Source: Ornithodoros turicata (taxonomy: Eukaryota > Arthropoda > Arachnida > Ixodida > Argasidae). Taken from it: 64,000 nt of DNA. A model generated the notes under the pieces. The model was not told the origin of the DNA. It saw only the letters and a program-made list of their open reading frames with translations, and did no database searches. This document shows, in pieces, positions 37,203-47,536 of this stretch (positions within the stretch are counted from its first letter, which is position 1; every line of letters starts with the position of its first letter). The translations under genes and the position numbers were made by a program. The stretch is from positions 130,634,665 to 130,698,664 of the forward strand of contig NC_088201.1 in the NCBI RefSeq assembly GCF_037126465.1, given 5' to 3'.

Positions 37203-37424
37203 GGCTGTCACACACACAGCCATACGAAGGCTATGCCCATCTTTGTTGACGCACCCACGAATCCACAGGAAGACTGCCGAAGCTCTCCCACTCGTATTAA
37301 GTACCTGTAGCTAGAACTACAAACAGTTTGGTGCACACTCCACAAAACGAGAACAACTTATTGCTGCTTTCATGGGCGCGGCCATGCGAGCCGAGAAGGA
37401 CATTTCAACAGAGGAGCAATTTTA
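37203..37424 (+). repeat. Copy 1 of an inverted ~220 bp repeat pair
   Basis: Shares about 220 bp, in opposite sense, with 39066-39287, including CTATGCCCATCTTTGTTGAC, CACCCACGAATCCACAGGAA and TTTCATGGGCGCGGCCATGC. Both copies have open stretches such as MPIFVDAPTNPQE, so the repeat may come from a coding element I do not recognise. In this copy a GTAAGT follows GCAATTTTAG near the end. Confidence 0.7.
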
Positions 37425-38099
37425 GGTAAGTTCGAACGTGGCGCGAGTCGTCGGTGCAACAATTTCCAAAGTGAACCGAGCTCGATCAGCTCAGGTAACG
37501 CTTCTTCTCATTCTTTTTCTTTTTAGTATTACTTATTATTATTTTTTACTCATTTCCAATTCTAATTCCAATTCCAGCTCAACCGCTCAGCGCGCTGACA
37601 CTAGTGCAACGTAGAGTCAATAAATCTCTCGGTTCCTCGCTTCCCAAAGGAGAAGAGTACTTGAAGTATATTCGTGTTTTGTGATTCCTTTTTCCCTCTC
37701 TACGTTCCAGAAACATACAGTTTCTGAGCCAAGACAATATAGTTGCGAGTGCAGTTGACATACAGAAGTATCCCGTACCGTGAAGACCACCACCCCAAAC
37801 GTGGTCGCCATGGTTTCGGTTTTGGCCCATTTGCATGTAAAAATTCAGGGATGGATATTTGAATACGCGTACGTGTTTCAAAATTTTTAGACGTGGTGTG
37901 GATTTTAACTAGGACAGTCTCGCATATCGGTATCTGGCTTTTGTTCAAGACGTCCTTATTAGAGTTAATTAATGAATTTAATTGATTAGTCATCCTTATT
38001 AGTCATTATAGTCTTTCTTGGAAAAGATACGCGCAGTAGAACTCAACTGTGAAAATGACGTGCTCTCGTGACTTTTTTATAAAAATCTGTCCAAGCTGA

Positions 38100-38126
38100 A
38101 ACACGCACACACACACACACACACAT
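38100..38126. repeat. (CA)n microsatellite
   Basis: About 12 CA units in a row. Confidence 0.95.
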
Positions 38127-38515
38127 AAAATAAACGGGGTGCCACAAACGCATACTGGTCGTAGCCATTTTTAATAGAGATTTTTTTAAAATAAAACAAC
38201 TAGGACTACGTGTACTTTAGTTTCGTACCTACGCGTATGCGAGTGGAGGAAAACCTTATCTGCAACGTATTTTGGCATTCTAATTTCCATAATTCACTAA
38301 GATGTATTTTTTTTATGAAGCTGTTTTTCTTTGTTTCGAGACACAGAAAGAGCAGAATTGCTGGCAATCGTTTTAGATATGAGATGAATCCGTCATCTGT
38401 ATGCTTCAAATTATTATCCATAGAGGTGACATTTGTTTTTAGTGCACCGTTTCAGGCTTTCCATTATGGAAATACCTCGCTCGCACTAACTCGGAAGTAG
38501 GCAAGGGGGAGCGAG

Positions 38516-38583
38516 CCCTAACCTAACCTAACCTGAAGGAGGTTTAGGAGGAGGACCTAACCTAACCTAATCTAACCTAACCT
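38516..38583. repeat. Interstitial arthropod telomere-type repeat (CCTAA/TTAGG)n
   Basis: Two short runs of CCTAA units (about 38516-38535 and 38556-38583, one unit with a substitution) are separated by a 20-base purine-rich spacer that itself contains one TTTAGG in the opposite sense. TTAGG is the usual arthropod telomere unit. Confidence 0.8.
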
Positions 38584-38812
38584 GCGGGACATGGAGTTCG
38601 AGATTGAGAAGTACGGCATATACAAAGAGGTCCTCGGAGGGAAAATTCGGGGGGGGGGGGGGGGGGGGCAGAGCCAGCACAGTGAAAACTCGAGGAGCGG
38701 TGGACTGTTCCCCCTGCCCCTACATTCCGATTTATACGGAAACTACACAGGAGCAGCTTTCCAAGCTAGGGCTGCGGAACGAACCGACAACAGTAAAAAA
38801 CAATAAATAAAA
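38584..38812 (+). other. Coding-like fragment interrupted by a 20-base G run
   Basis: Directly after the telomere-type repeat, a frame reads MEFEIEKYGIYKEVLGGK, then a run of 20 G (38649-38668), after which a different frame reads CSPCPYIPIYTETTQEQL and KLGLRNEPTTVKNNK before a stop at about 38802. Both parts look protein-like. The G run may have shifted the frame. I do not recognise the protein; a retroelement origin is possible. Confidence 0.35.
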
Positions 38813-39065
38813 AACAAGAAAGAAAAGAGAGGAAGGAAGCACAAAAAAGGTATATTCGCTTGAACCGCAACGGGACAAAAAACATTGCAAACACGTTTTT
38901 CTTGTGCCGGCCATCGGCATTTAGCAGCCTTTCTGAGCCCTGATGTGGATTACAGGCCCTAATAATGACAAATGAGCAGGCAAGGATCCTCGCTACTCAT
39001 CTTTTGGTGTTTTACGTCGTTTGAAGTACAAATTGTTGCGCCTACCACTAGCGCCACATTCGCGT

Positions 39066-39287
39066 TCAAACTGCTCCTCTGTTGTACTGTCCTTGTTGGC
39101 TCGCATGGCCGCGCCATGAAATCGGCAATAAGCTGTTCTCGTTTTCTGGAGTGTACACCAAACTGTTCACAGTCCAAGGTACAGATACTTAATCCGAGTG
39201 GGAAAGCCTCGGCGCTCTTCCTGTGGATTCGTGGGTGCATCAACGAAGATGGGCATAGTTTCCGGGATGGCTGTGAGTGCGACAGCT
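39066..39287 (-). repeat. Copy 2 of the inverted ~220 bp repeat pair
   Basis: Inverse copy of 37203-37424. Read on the minus strand it has an 80-90 codon open stretch. It lacks the short insertion containing GTAAGT that is present in copy 1. Confidence 0.7.
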
Positions 39288-39883
39288 GATATCTGTGCGC
39301 TGAACTGAACTTCTATTTTTTTAAAACAACTTCAATATATTGCTGTTGTTGCGATATAGTTTCCTTGGATTTGTCGCATATTGAGTTCACTTCATCTGCT
39401 TTTTCTTTTCGCCAAGTGGTGTAACCCCCGCTTTGAGTATTGCGGCATCCCTAAGGTTTATGTGTCAGTTTCCATTAAATAGGATAGGAATCCATTATGG
39501 TTTAGAATTATTTTTCCTTTGCAATGTTCCCACACTGGTCTTGGTGACAGGCTGTCTCTCATTAAATTCCTTTTGAGTTGTATTTCACACTGCTTACAGC
39601 ATAATGTGAGAATGAGAAAATGTATGCTTCACATGTTCTCAGCATCCTCTACAGCAACTGCTCCTGGGCTTAAAATCCAGAAACTACACACGAAAAAAAA
39701 AAAAACAAATGTAGAACTGACGACACATCAAAAAGGACACGACAAAACGATTGGAACTGTGTTATGCTATACATTTTCTTTGTGTGTGTGTGTCTCTCTG
39801 GTTCTGCATTTTTGTGAACATGTGCCATGTTGCGGGCACCCTTGCCCTCTTGTTAAAAAAACACCCTCAGACATAAAAATGAA

Positions 39884-40161
39884 GACAAAAAAGTAGAGAA
39901 CTCCAACTTAACATAACAAGGGAGACCAAAGATGGGGACACAGGAAGCTTCTAGAGTCTTGGCACATACGCAGTGACCCATCGGTTTGTAACAAAAACCG
40001 TGGCCCCTCCCCGAACAATACCCCCATCTCCCTAAATAGCGACCGGTTGTGCAATCTCTCATTCAGTTTGGCACTGATGATGTCCGTCTCATGACGGATG
40101 AAACGTCTGAGTAAACCTTGTTATTTTGTTATGTTAAGTCGGAGCTCTCTACTTTTTTGTC
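39884..40161. repeat. Inverted repeat with hammerhead-like core in the loop
   Basis: The left arm (39884-39921, starting GACAAAAAAGTAGAGA) pairs with the right arm (40116-40161), with an 8-base insertion in the right arm. The loop (about 190 bases) contains CTGATGA (40074-40080), a 6-bp hairpin TCCGTC/GACGGA, GAAA (40100-40103) and CGTC. This is the order of conserved parts in a hammerhead ribozyme. Confidence 0.6.
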
Positions 40162-40934
40162 TAGTTATTTCGTCTCCTGGTATTTTTGCATAAAGATGCA
40201 GGTTGTGAGAGGCACATAAACACTGCTTACATTGCTAACCTATCTATCACAAGACATGTGAAAGGACTGCCAAATTAAAATTCAGTAATACAAAAATGAT
40301 TCCGAAATACACAATTCAATAGAAGGGAGAGTAAACATTGGAATAGCAGGTAAAGGTAAAGCACTGAAGTGTTGGCATTCTTCTGATGTGTATGATAGAC
40401 TGCTCTATTTAACCCATGACATTTATGTTGTCAAACATTAACTTCTTCCATTCAACATCAAGATGCTGTACCTATTCCTTCTAAGCGACTCGTCTTTACG
40501 CGGACACGTGGCACACCATTTTGGCACAAAGATTTGATATCTCTGCTTGTTGGACATACCAAGCAAATACTGTGCCAAAATTGTGTTACCTACATGACAT
40601 ACTGCATCTGCTGAGATATGTTACGGGAGAAATACTCTTGAAGCGATTAAACGAAGTGCATACAAGTACATATGATTTGCAAAGTTGTTCCAAAGTTCCA
40701 AGTAGTTGTTACAAAGTATGTTCGTGTTGAATTGGCAAAGGCATTAGTCACCTCATAAAAGAAGCTAGTGAGAAATTCGAAGCCGCAAGCACTGTTGCAT
40801 GGCCATGGCAATGACGCTGTTCACTTAGCGTACCGCGGACTGACTATGCTCAATGTGTGGTTTGCAGTGTTTATGATTGATGTAGGCCATGGCAGCTACC
40901 GATGAACTTTGCAGAGTGTGGAATGATATCTTTT
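40162..40934. other. Intergenic stretch, no gene supported
   Basis: Only short frames without domains. Part of it may belong to the decayed LINE that becomes legible at about 40935. Confidence 0.4.
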
Positions 40935-41290
40935 GTGAACAAGACAAACCTCAGTATATTCCCTTGTAATTTTGATCCTACAATTAATTGAGTTGAGGGT
41001 TTCAGGTATTTAGGTGTGCACCTCTCTTCTGATATTTAGTGGAAATCACACAGTAGTTACACATCCTCTAAGCCTCTTAAAAAAATTGTCTTCTTGAAGT
41101 GGACACAAAAACTACCTTTCGCAGACAGTACGCTACCGGCATACAAAACCCTTGTACAAAGTGCCTTAGAAACGGTACAAATGACATCATATTGTTCATC
41201 ATAAAATGACATATGACAAATGACATCGCACTGTTCAACAGAGCCACCAACTTGGTACAGTTGAGCTAAGCTCAAAGCTAGGAGGGACGT
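40935..41290 (+). pseudogene. Decayed LINE RT C-terminal fragment
   Basis: Translated pieces read NKTNLSIFP, VEGFRYLGVHLSSDI, SKPLKKIVFLKW and LPAYKTLVQSALE. These match the order of the region just after the RT catalytic core in non-LTR elements (YLGV block, then AYKTLV..LE). Stops within the frame show decay. No upstream RT is legible. Confidence 0.6.
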
Positions 41291-43279
41291 GTTCGCATCT
41301 AAAAGGCACGGTCTTGAGGGGATTACGGTGGTCTCTGAGATATCACGCGACTTTTGGTCCTACTTTTCTTCCAAGAGGAGGCAGCGAAGAAGTGCCCATT
41401 CGTCGATCCCAGCCCTTCCCTTCCGATTTCTTTCGGTATCAGTCTGTCTACCAATGTCATGATGACATTTATATTCTGTTGAGTTTCTTACGTGCTGTCC
41501 CGGACATGTATGTAGGTAGGTATGCCAATAATTTTTTTTTATCATTAACCTTTTTTGTAGTTTGAATCCCTCGACAAGCCATTGCAGAGCACCAGTGATG
41601 GGCAGTACTTGAAGTACCAAGTACTCAAGTAGTACTTTAAGTACATTTCTGTGTACTTTACTTTAAGAACATTTTAAATTGTGTACTTTGTACCGGACTT
41701 CAAGTACTTTTTCCGAGTACTTTCCCGTCAAGTGCGCAAACTTGGACTTCTGACAAAAAATCACAAAAGAGTATCAAATATGCACCCTACTAAAACGCTA
41801 AAATGGCAACAAGTAGAGGAAAACACACGGCTATCTCTGAGTTTTCATGTTCTTGCCGTCATTTTAGCGCTTTTAGTGGGATGCTGTACCAAGTGTCCCT
41901 GTCTGACATTTTACCATAACGGGATATTTGTGCTCTTATGGAGCATATTTGTCGAAGCAAATCTATTGTTGGGAGGCTTGAAATGTCAAAAAAGTATGGG
42001 CGCCTTTACGATTATGCAAAATGAATGGAATGCAAAGACACGCACACATTATGACACTGCAACCGGCAGCACAATGACTTGGTCCATTGTCATTTCAGTT
42101 TTCCCAATGCAGGGTTCGATGCTTTTTTATATTTTTGCTTCATTGGCAATTGATAACCATTTTATATCACATTATATGTGTGATAGCATTACATGATGAA
42201 CACTCTGAAAGACGCACATGGTTTTATTTTTACATTTTGCGTTTTTTTTAATTGGTCACATGGATTACATTGCTGCCGATCATAGTCATATAAAAATTAA
42301 GGCTTACATTGTGTTTCATCCTTTTTTACTTTCCTCATATTTGATTTTCTAAACATGTTGTATTTCTGAAAGCAGCAAGGAATGCCCAGAAACATATAAT
42401 CTCTGTTGGCTTGTACTCTTTTTCCTTTGAAATTTCCTAGTCTGTTATAGAAGAAGATAGTACCGGAACGCCACACTAGGCGGGTGATCTTGAGTCAGGC
42501 CAGTATAATATTATTTTGCATATTCACAGCACAGCTGACTGATTACCTCCCTACATGTAGCTGCAAATTATGACATCTGATTAGGCTCATATTCACGGGT
42601 TAGCACTTAACCTACACTGTAAAAAATATAACTCCTTTTTGGGTGTTATTTGACGATACCCTAACGACTCACTTTTTGGTGTATATATACACCCTCTGGC
42701 AAAACTACACCCGTCAGAAAGGGTGTTCTCTGAACACCTCTTTTGGTGTAATCTACCGGTACCCTAACTGACTCCGTTTTTGGTGTATGTCTACACCCCC
42801 AGGCAAGACAACACCCTTCAGTAAGGGTGCTATGCCGAGGTCAACAGAAACACAACGGTTAAAATAACAGGCATGTTCTTTATTTGGATTACCTATAACA
42901 CACTACATGCACTGCAATAAGAATTACATAGTCACAGCACAATACAAAACATAAAAGTGTCCACCAACATGTCGACCAAGATGAAGGTATTACGGTGAGG
43001 CCAAGAGAAGTCCTGCCTCTGTAGTGAAAGAAAAAATTAACTGTAAAATCCCTTAATCAAATTAAGGGTGAACCACAAATTACATGATAGTTACGCAGAT
43101 GGCTGAGGCTAGAGAAGAATTAAGAGTATACACAAACACAGCCCTCGTCAAGCAGCTCAAGATAGACAGTAAAACAATCGATAAATGATAATGATTGAAT
43201 TTTATTGGCGCAAAAGCAACTCAAGCTATAATACGCCAAAACCATGGTAATATTGTGACTACTTAAAAATCAGACGATT

Positions 43280-44856
43280 CCCAGGCGAAAATCTGGACTG
43301 GTCCCAGAATGGTTCCAGTTGAATCTGGACTGGTTCCAGTTGGATGTTTGATGGTCCCGGAATGGTTCCAGTTGAATCTGGACTGGTTCCAGTTGGATGT
43401 GGATGGTCCCAGCTGGATTCCCAAGTGGGGTGGCTGGTTCCACTTTGGTGACATCAGTGGTACCACTCTGGTCTCAGATGGTTCCAGAAGTTCCAGCTGG
43501 AGCCTCACAGGTACCATTTTGTTCCCAGAATGGTCGCTGAGACTCCAAGTTGAGCAGCTTCCCAGCTTCCCCCTTTGAGATTTCATCTTGTCCACACTTG
43601 CCATGTTTTGTTTGTTCTATTACTCTGATCTATTTTAGCACAGGCATGGTCTCTTTTTATTGCTGTTTATCCAGGTGCGCGCGTCTGCGAATGCTGTAAC
43701 TCCAATTCGTGCACATTCTCATCTGAGGTGAATATCATAACATGTTAAGTACCAGAGAAATGTAAAAAAATACATCTCAACAACAACAAAAAAATAAGCT
43801 AAATACTAGAAGAAAGACAACAACAAAAAAAGAAAATGTAATTGCAGAGGCTGATGCAATGTGAAGACGACACGGCATTTCAAACTTCAAACGGCGAGAG
43901 CCGAGAGGGAGAGGAGAGGGCGAGAGGCGAGCGAGCGAGAGTGGCAGGTGGCAGTTGGAAGCAGTTGGAAGTTAGAACTTCGACGCGTTGGTTGGTTTTG
44001 TCTTCAGTAGCCGTCGCAAGGATGGTGATGGTGTATCTCCTGTGCAGTATTTACGTGTGTTTCAGTGCGCTTTGTAAGACAATGCGATGACAATGGTTCC
44101 TGTGCAACACATTGTCGATTTCCCGGAAGAGTTTTGACGCCAAGAAGACGTAAACGGCGTAGAGGCAAGAACGCACTATGAAACGCCATTCGGACTGCAC
44201 GTCGCGAATGTTTGCAGGTATGAGTGATGACCGTGATGTTTTGATTACTATTAATTAGATGTTTCATTTTAGAAACTTCGGAGGAACTTGAAGAGAAACA
44301 GGATAAGAAGATTCCGAACGTACGGTGAAGAGGAATGGGGTGTATGTCGCGACCTGCATGGAAAACAGGAGTGTCGTGTCATCTTCTCTAAGAAAATACA
44401 AGATGTGAGGTGGCCAACGAACGAAAGCTCCCTGTGGTCCGTGAGTGCATCGCACAGTCAGGCATATGCTTTGTCTAGACACAGTCAGTGATCAGACTTA
44501 TACCACGGTCCCTTGCTTATACTACGTGGTATGTAAATGTAGAGATGTATTGATTATTTCTTTCTGCTCAGTGTATGCTTTTAGCAGAATAAACGGTAAT
44601 TACTTGAGCAATATGTGCATTTCTACGCATTATTTTCGGTCATGCATTCAGTGGTCCCAGCTGCTAAGTGGCCGGATCCCGGACCACTTAGCAGAGGGGA
44701 CCACTGGATCAATTCTACTGGTTCCACTTCAAGTGGGACCATCGTGAAGCTGGTTCCACTTTCAACTGGTCCCAGTCACTAAGTGGTCCCACACTCAAAG
44801 TGGGACCTGTCCAATAAACCACTTTGAGGTGGTCCCACTCCAGATTTTTGCCTGGG
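43280..44856. mobile_element. TIR element with TGGTTCCAG/GGTCCCA subterminal repeats, nested
   Basis: The left end CCCAGGCGAAAATCTGGACT and the inverse of the right end CCCAGGCAAAAATCTGGAGT match. The left subterminal region holds two 52-bp direct repeats (from 43308 and 43360) of GGTTCCAGTTG type; the right (44650-44845) is full of GTGGGACC and CACTTAG. Internal sequence has a GAG-rich tract (43895-43940). A short ATG frame joins across a GTATGA donor (44216) and a TTTTAG acceptor (44272), but gives only about 30 residues. Confidence 0.65.
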
Positions 44857-44944
44857 TTATACTAAAATAACGTAGAAATTAAGAAGCACACAATCATAGT
44901 GTAGTTAACAGACCAATGTCACTACAAAGCTGCAATCGGTGAAG

Positions 44945-45040
44945 GGTCAGTGAAGTGTCGGTAGCGAGACCCGAACCCATACCTCTCTGATTTCTGGTCA
45001 AGTGTATTACCAATTACACCATTCTGACATCGCCAACACA
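44945..45040 (-). repeat. tRNA-like SINE head (minus strand)
   Basis: On the minus strand an A-box-like TGGTGTAATTGGTAATAC and a B box GGGTTCGGGTCTC (44965-44977) lie at tRNA spacing. It sits inside the CACTA-like element, outside 43280-44856. Confidence 0.55.
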
Positions 45041-45611
45041 CAATCTTGCCAGGGCCTTGTTCAGAAGACGCGCAGACTCAGCACATCTGACCGTAAATCA
45101 AAGGGTTGTGTCCTTGAAGTTTCATTGCCCGCTACCTCTTGCCTCTTGAGTTGTTGACTCCTGCCAGCTGCTTTACTTGCTAGCACAAATTGCACCAACT
45201 TCGTTTGTTACGTATACCCCTTGGCTTTGCCTAACATTTGACCGTTACAACGCGACGCGCACTGTTCTCTTATCTAAACCTTGTATTCCACTTTAGGTTC
45301 AAACATAATCCCAAAATACCCGCTTCAAAGGCACTTCAATCAACCAGACAAGCAGACAAGACAAAATACACCAACAACACTTACCAAACAGCACGCTCCA
45401 GCGAGACGCTCGGACAAGCTACTCGATTCGATGGGCACGGCGCATCTGTTGCTTGCATCCGTTCGAGACTCGGAACCATAATCCTTGCAGTGCATACTAA
45501 ACTCAGATGGTCAAATGACCTGTAGTTGACCAGGCGACCTCCCCAGAGAACACGAAAACTACCACAACTAACTCCAACCGCCATAGCTGGAGAACACAGA
45601 GTAAACAGCAC

Positions 45612-47536
45612 AGTGATGTGTCGTTCGTGGACGAACCCTTCAAACTGAACTCGTCATTCAGGTGAACTGAACGAACTAGTTCAACAACAACCAAAACATT
45701 AGTTCCGCAATTCAGTTCATTGGGCCTCGACACCCACAACACATCCGCCATACGTTTTGATACGCTTCCATGTGTGACATCTGCGCCATCTAACGAACGT
45801 TTTGCAAAGCTAACAAATCACATGCGCGCAAGAAGAAGGGCGGGAGACCACGGCGCATACGCTGTGGCCTTGAGTGGCTGTGACGCTGCGCTGAAGTGGA
45901 CTGTGTGAAGGTGTGAAGGAACTGAACTGGATGAACTAAAGAACTAAACGACGTCGCGAGTCGTTTTGAAGTTGTCGCAGAGCCTGCCGTTGCCTGTCAG
46001 AACTGCTGCTCGTCCACAGCGCATGCGCTTAAGGAAGAGCGCGGGCGGTGCGGCGAGGAGCCTCAAGTGGACTTAGTGAAGGTGTGAAGGAAGAGAACTG
46101 GATGAACTAAAGAACTAAACGATGCCGCGGGACGTTTTGAAGCACTCGCAGGGTCTGCCGTTGCCCGTCAGAGAAGGTGCTAGACCACAGCGCATGCGCT
46201 TAAGAAAAAGCGCGGGTGGCGCGGGGACGGAGAGCTTCGAGCGGACTGTGTGAAGGTGTGAAGGAAGAGAACTGAATGAACTAAAGAACTAAACGATGCT
46301 GCGGGTCGTTTGGAAGTACTCGCAGCGCCTGTCAGAACTGTTACTCGTCCACGGCGCATGCGGTTAAGGAAAAGCGCGGGGAGGGAGAGCCAGCAGAGGG
46401 GCTTTGAACGCCGTATGGATTGAAGTACTGTGGGCAAGTGAACTATATGAACGGCGAACGCTGAACAAGAGTAAATCATTTAGAACTGCTTGCGCTGAGA
46501 TCGCTCTGAGCTCCTTGTCGCAGTTGTGGACCGCTAGTGGCGCCGTTATGTTCTGACTTCTGGCTGATTGCTTGTGACTGGCACACCCTGGAGCGGGCAC
46601 GCTATTTTTGCGGCAATACACTGCAAGCTTCCCAATTTTTCCTCCACAACGCTAGACGTTGTAATTTTCTTAAAGCTCTCTCATGCATTTGAATGAAATG
46701 AGTTGAAACTGCGGTTACTCTATCACACTTCTGTGTTCCCAAGTTCGCAGCAAGCAGACGAGTGATCAGAAATACACGATTGTAACATTGAACGACGACG
46801 GCACCTTGCATATTGATCTGTGCATTACTTTTCTCGTTAAAAACATACGTAGAAAATTAAAGCAAAATAAAAAAGCGACCTGAAAGATTACGTTTGCTAT
46901 GTTGATGTTCTCGAACCTTTGGAAAACTGAATTGCAACATCATTTTGTTGTATCTCTCTTGGTCGAGCCACTTTAAAGTTTGGGACTATATTACTTGATT
47001 GTGTTTGCGACATTTTCAGCATGTGAACTAAGATGAACTGTCATTAAACTATCTGCTTCACTAAAGGAGTTATTACTGAAATATTCACCACATCACCGAT
47101 GGAAAAAAAGAAGTGTTTGTTAAGTTCAAGAACTGGCAACCCTTGATATTGGTTCAGTTATAAACAGAGATGGTGAAACCGGGCCTATGGAAGTCACCGA
47201 AACATTCATCACATCACAAACCAAAGTTTGTAAAAAGAATTGAGAACTAGCATGAAGTTTTGGCAATTGTGAGTAGCATTTGAACTGCCACCTATGTAGC
47301 TGCAGCATAATTACAAGTAATTCAGAAAAAGTAGTACAAAATTTGAGGGTGCTCTACTCTATCTTCCTCTGCATGGTACAAAAACCTGTGATGATTCCAA
47401 GTGCTCATCCTCTTGGCCAAGATTCTGTAGCGAACTGCGAACAGGTGAACGAATGAACTATTCTTTTAGACAGTTCAGTGGAGTGAACTGAACTAAATGA
47501 ATTAGTTCACAAAAGTGAACTGACTTGCCCATCACT
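45612..47536. mobile_element. hAT-like element with GTTCA-rich ends, nested in the CACTA-like element
   Basis: The left end AGTGATGTGTCGTTCG and the inverse of the right end AGTGATGGGCAAGTCAGTTC fit hAT-type TIRs. ACAGCAC(A) flanks both sides (45605-45612 and 47537-47544), a clear target duplication. Both ends have many GAAC/GTTC motifs. The interior holds a ~174 bp array (45840-46490) and, at 47009-47431, a segment that is also found outside the element at 50243-50665. No transposase. Confidence 0.75.
45840..46490. repeat. Tandem array, ~174 bp unit, 3-4 copies, inside the hAT-like element
   Basis: Units start at GTGTGAAGGTGTGAAGGAA-like sequence near 45902, 46078 and 46250, each with GAACTAAAGAACTAAACGA and GCGCATGCG. 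A fourth unit is diverged. The array is CpG-rich relative to its surroundings. Confidence 0.8.

Noticed and set aside
41681..42196. 171-codon frame with hydrophobic segments, possible membrane protein
   Set aside because: It lies inside a non-autonomous hAT-like element, begins in terminal GTACTT repeats and has no splice or domain support.
44162..44334. Two-exon mini-gene joined at 44216/44272
   Set aside because: Splice signals are reasonable but the product is only about 30 residues and lies within a transposon.
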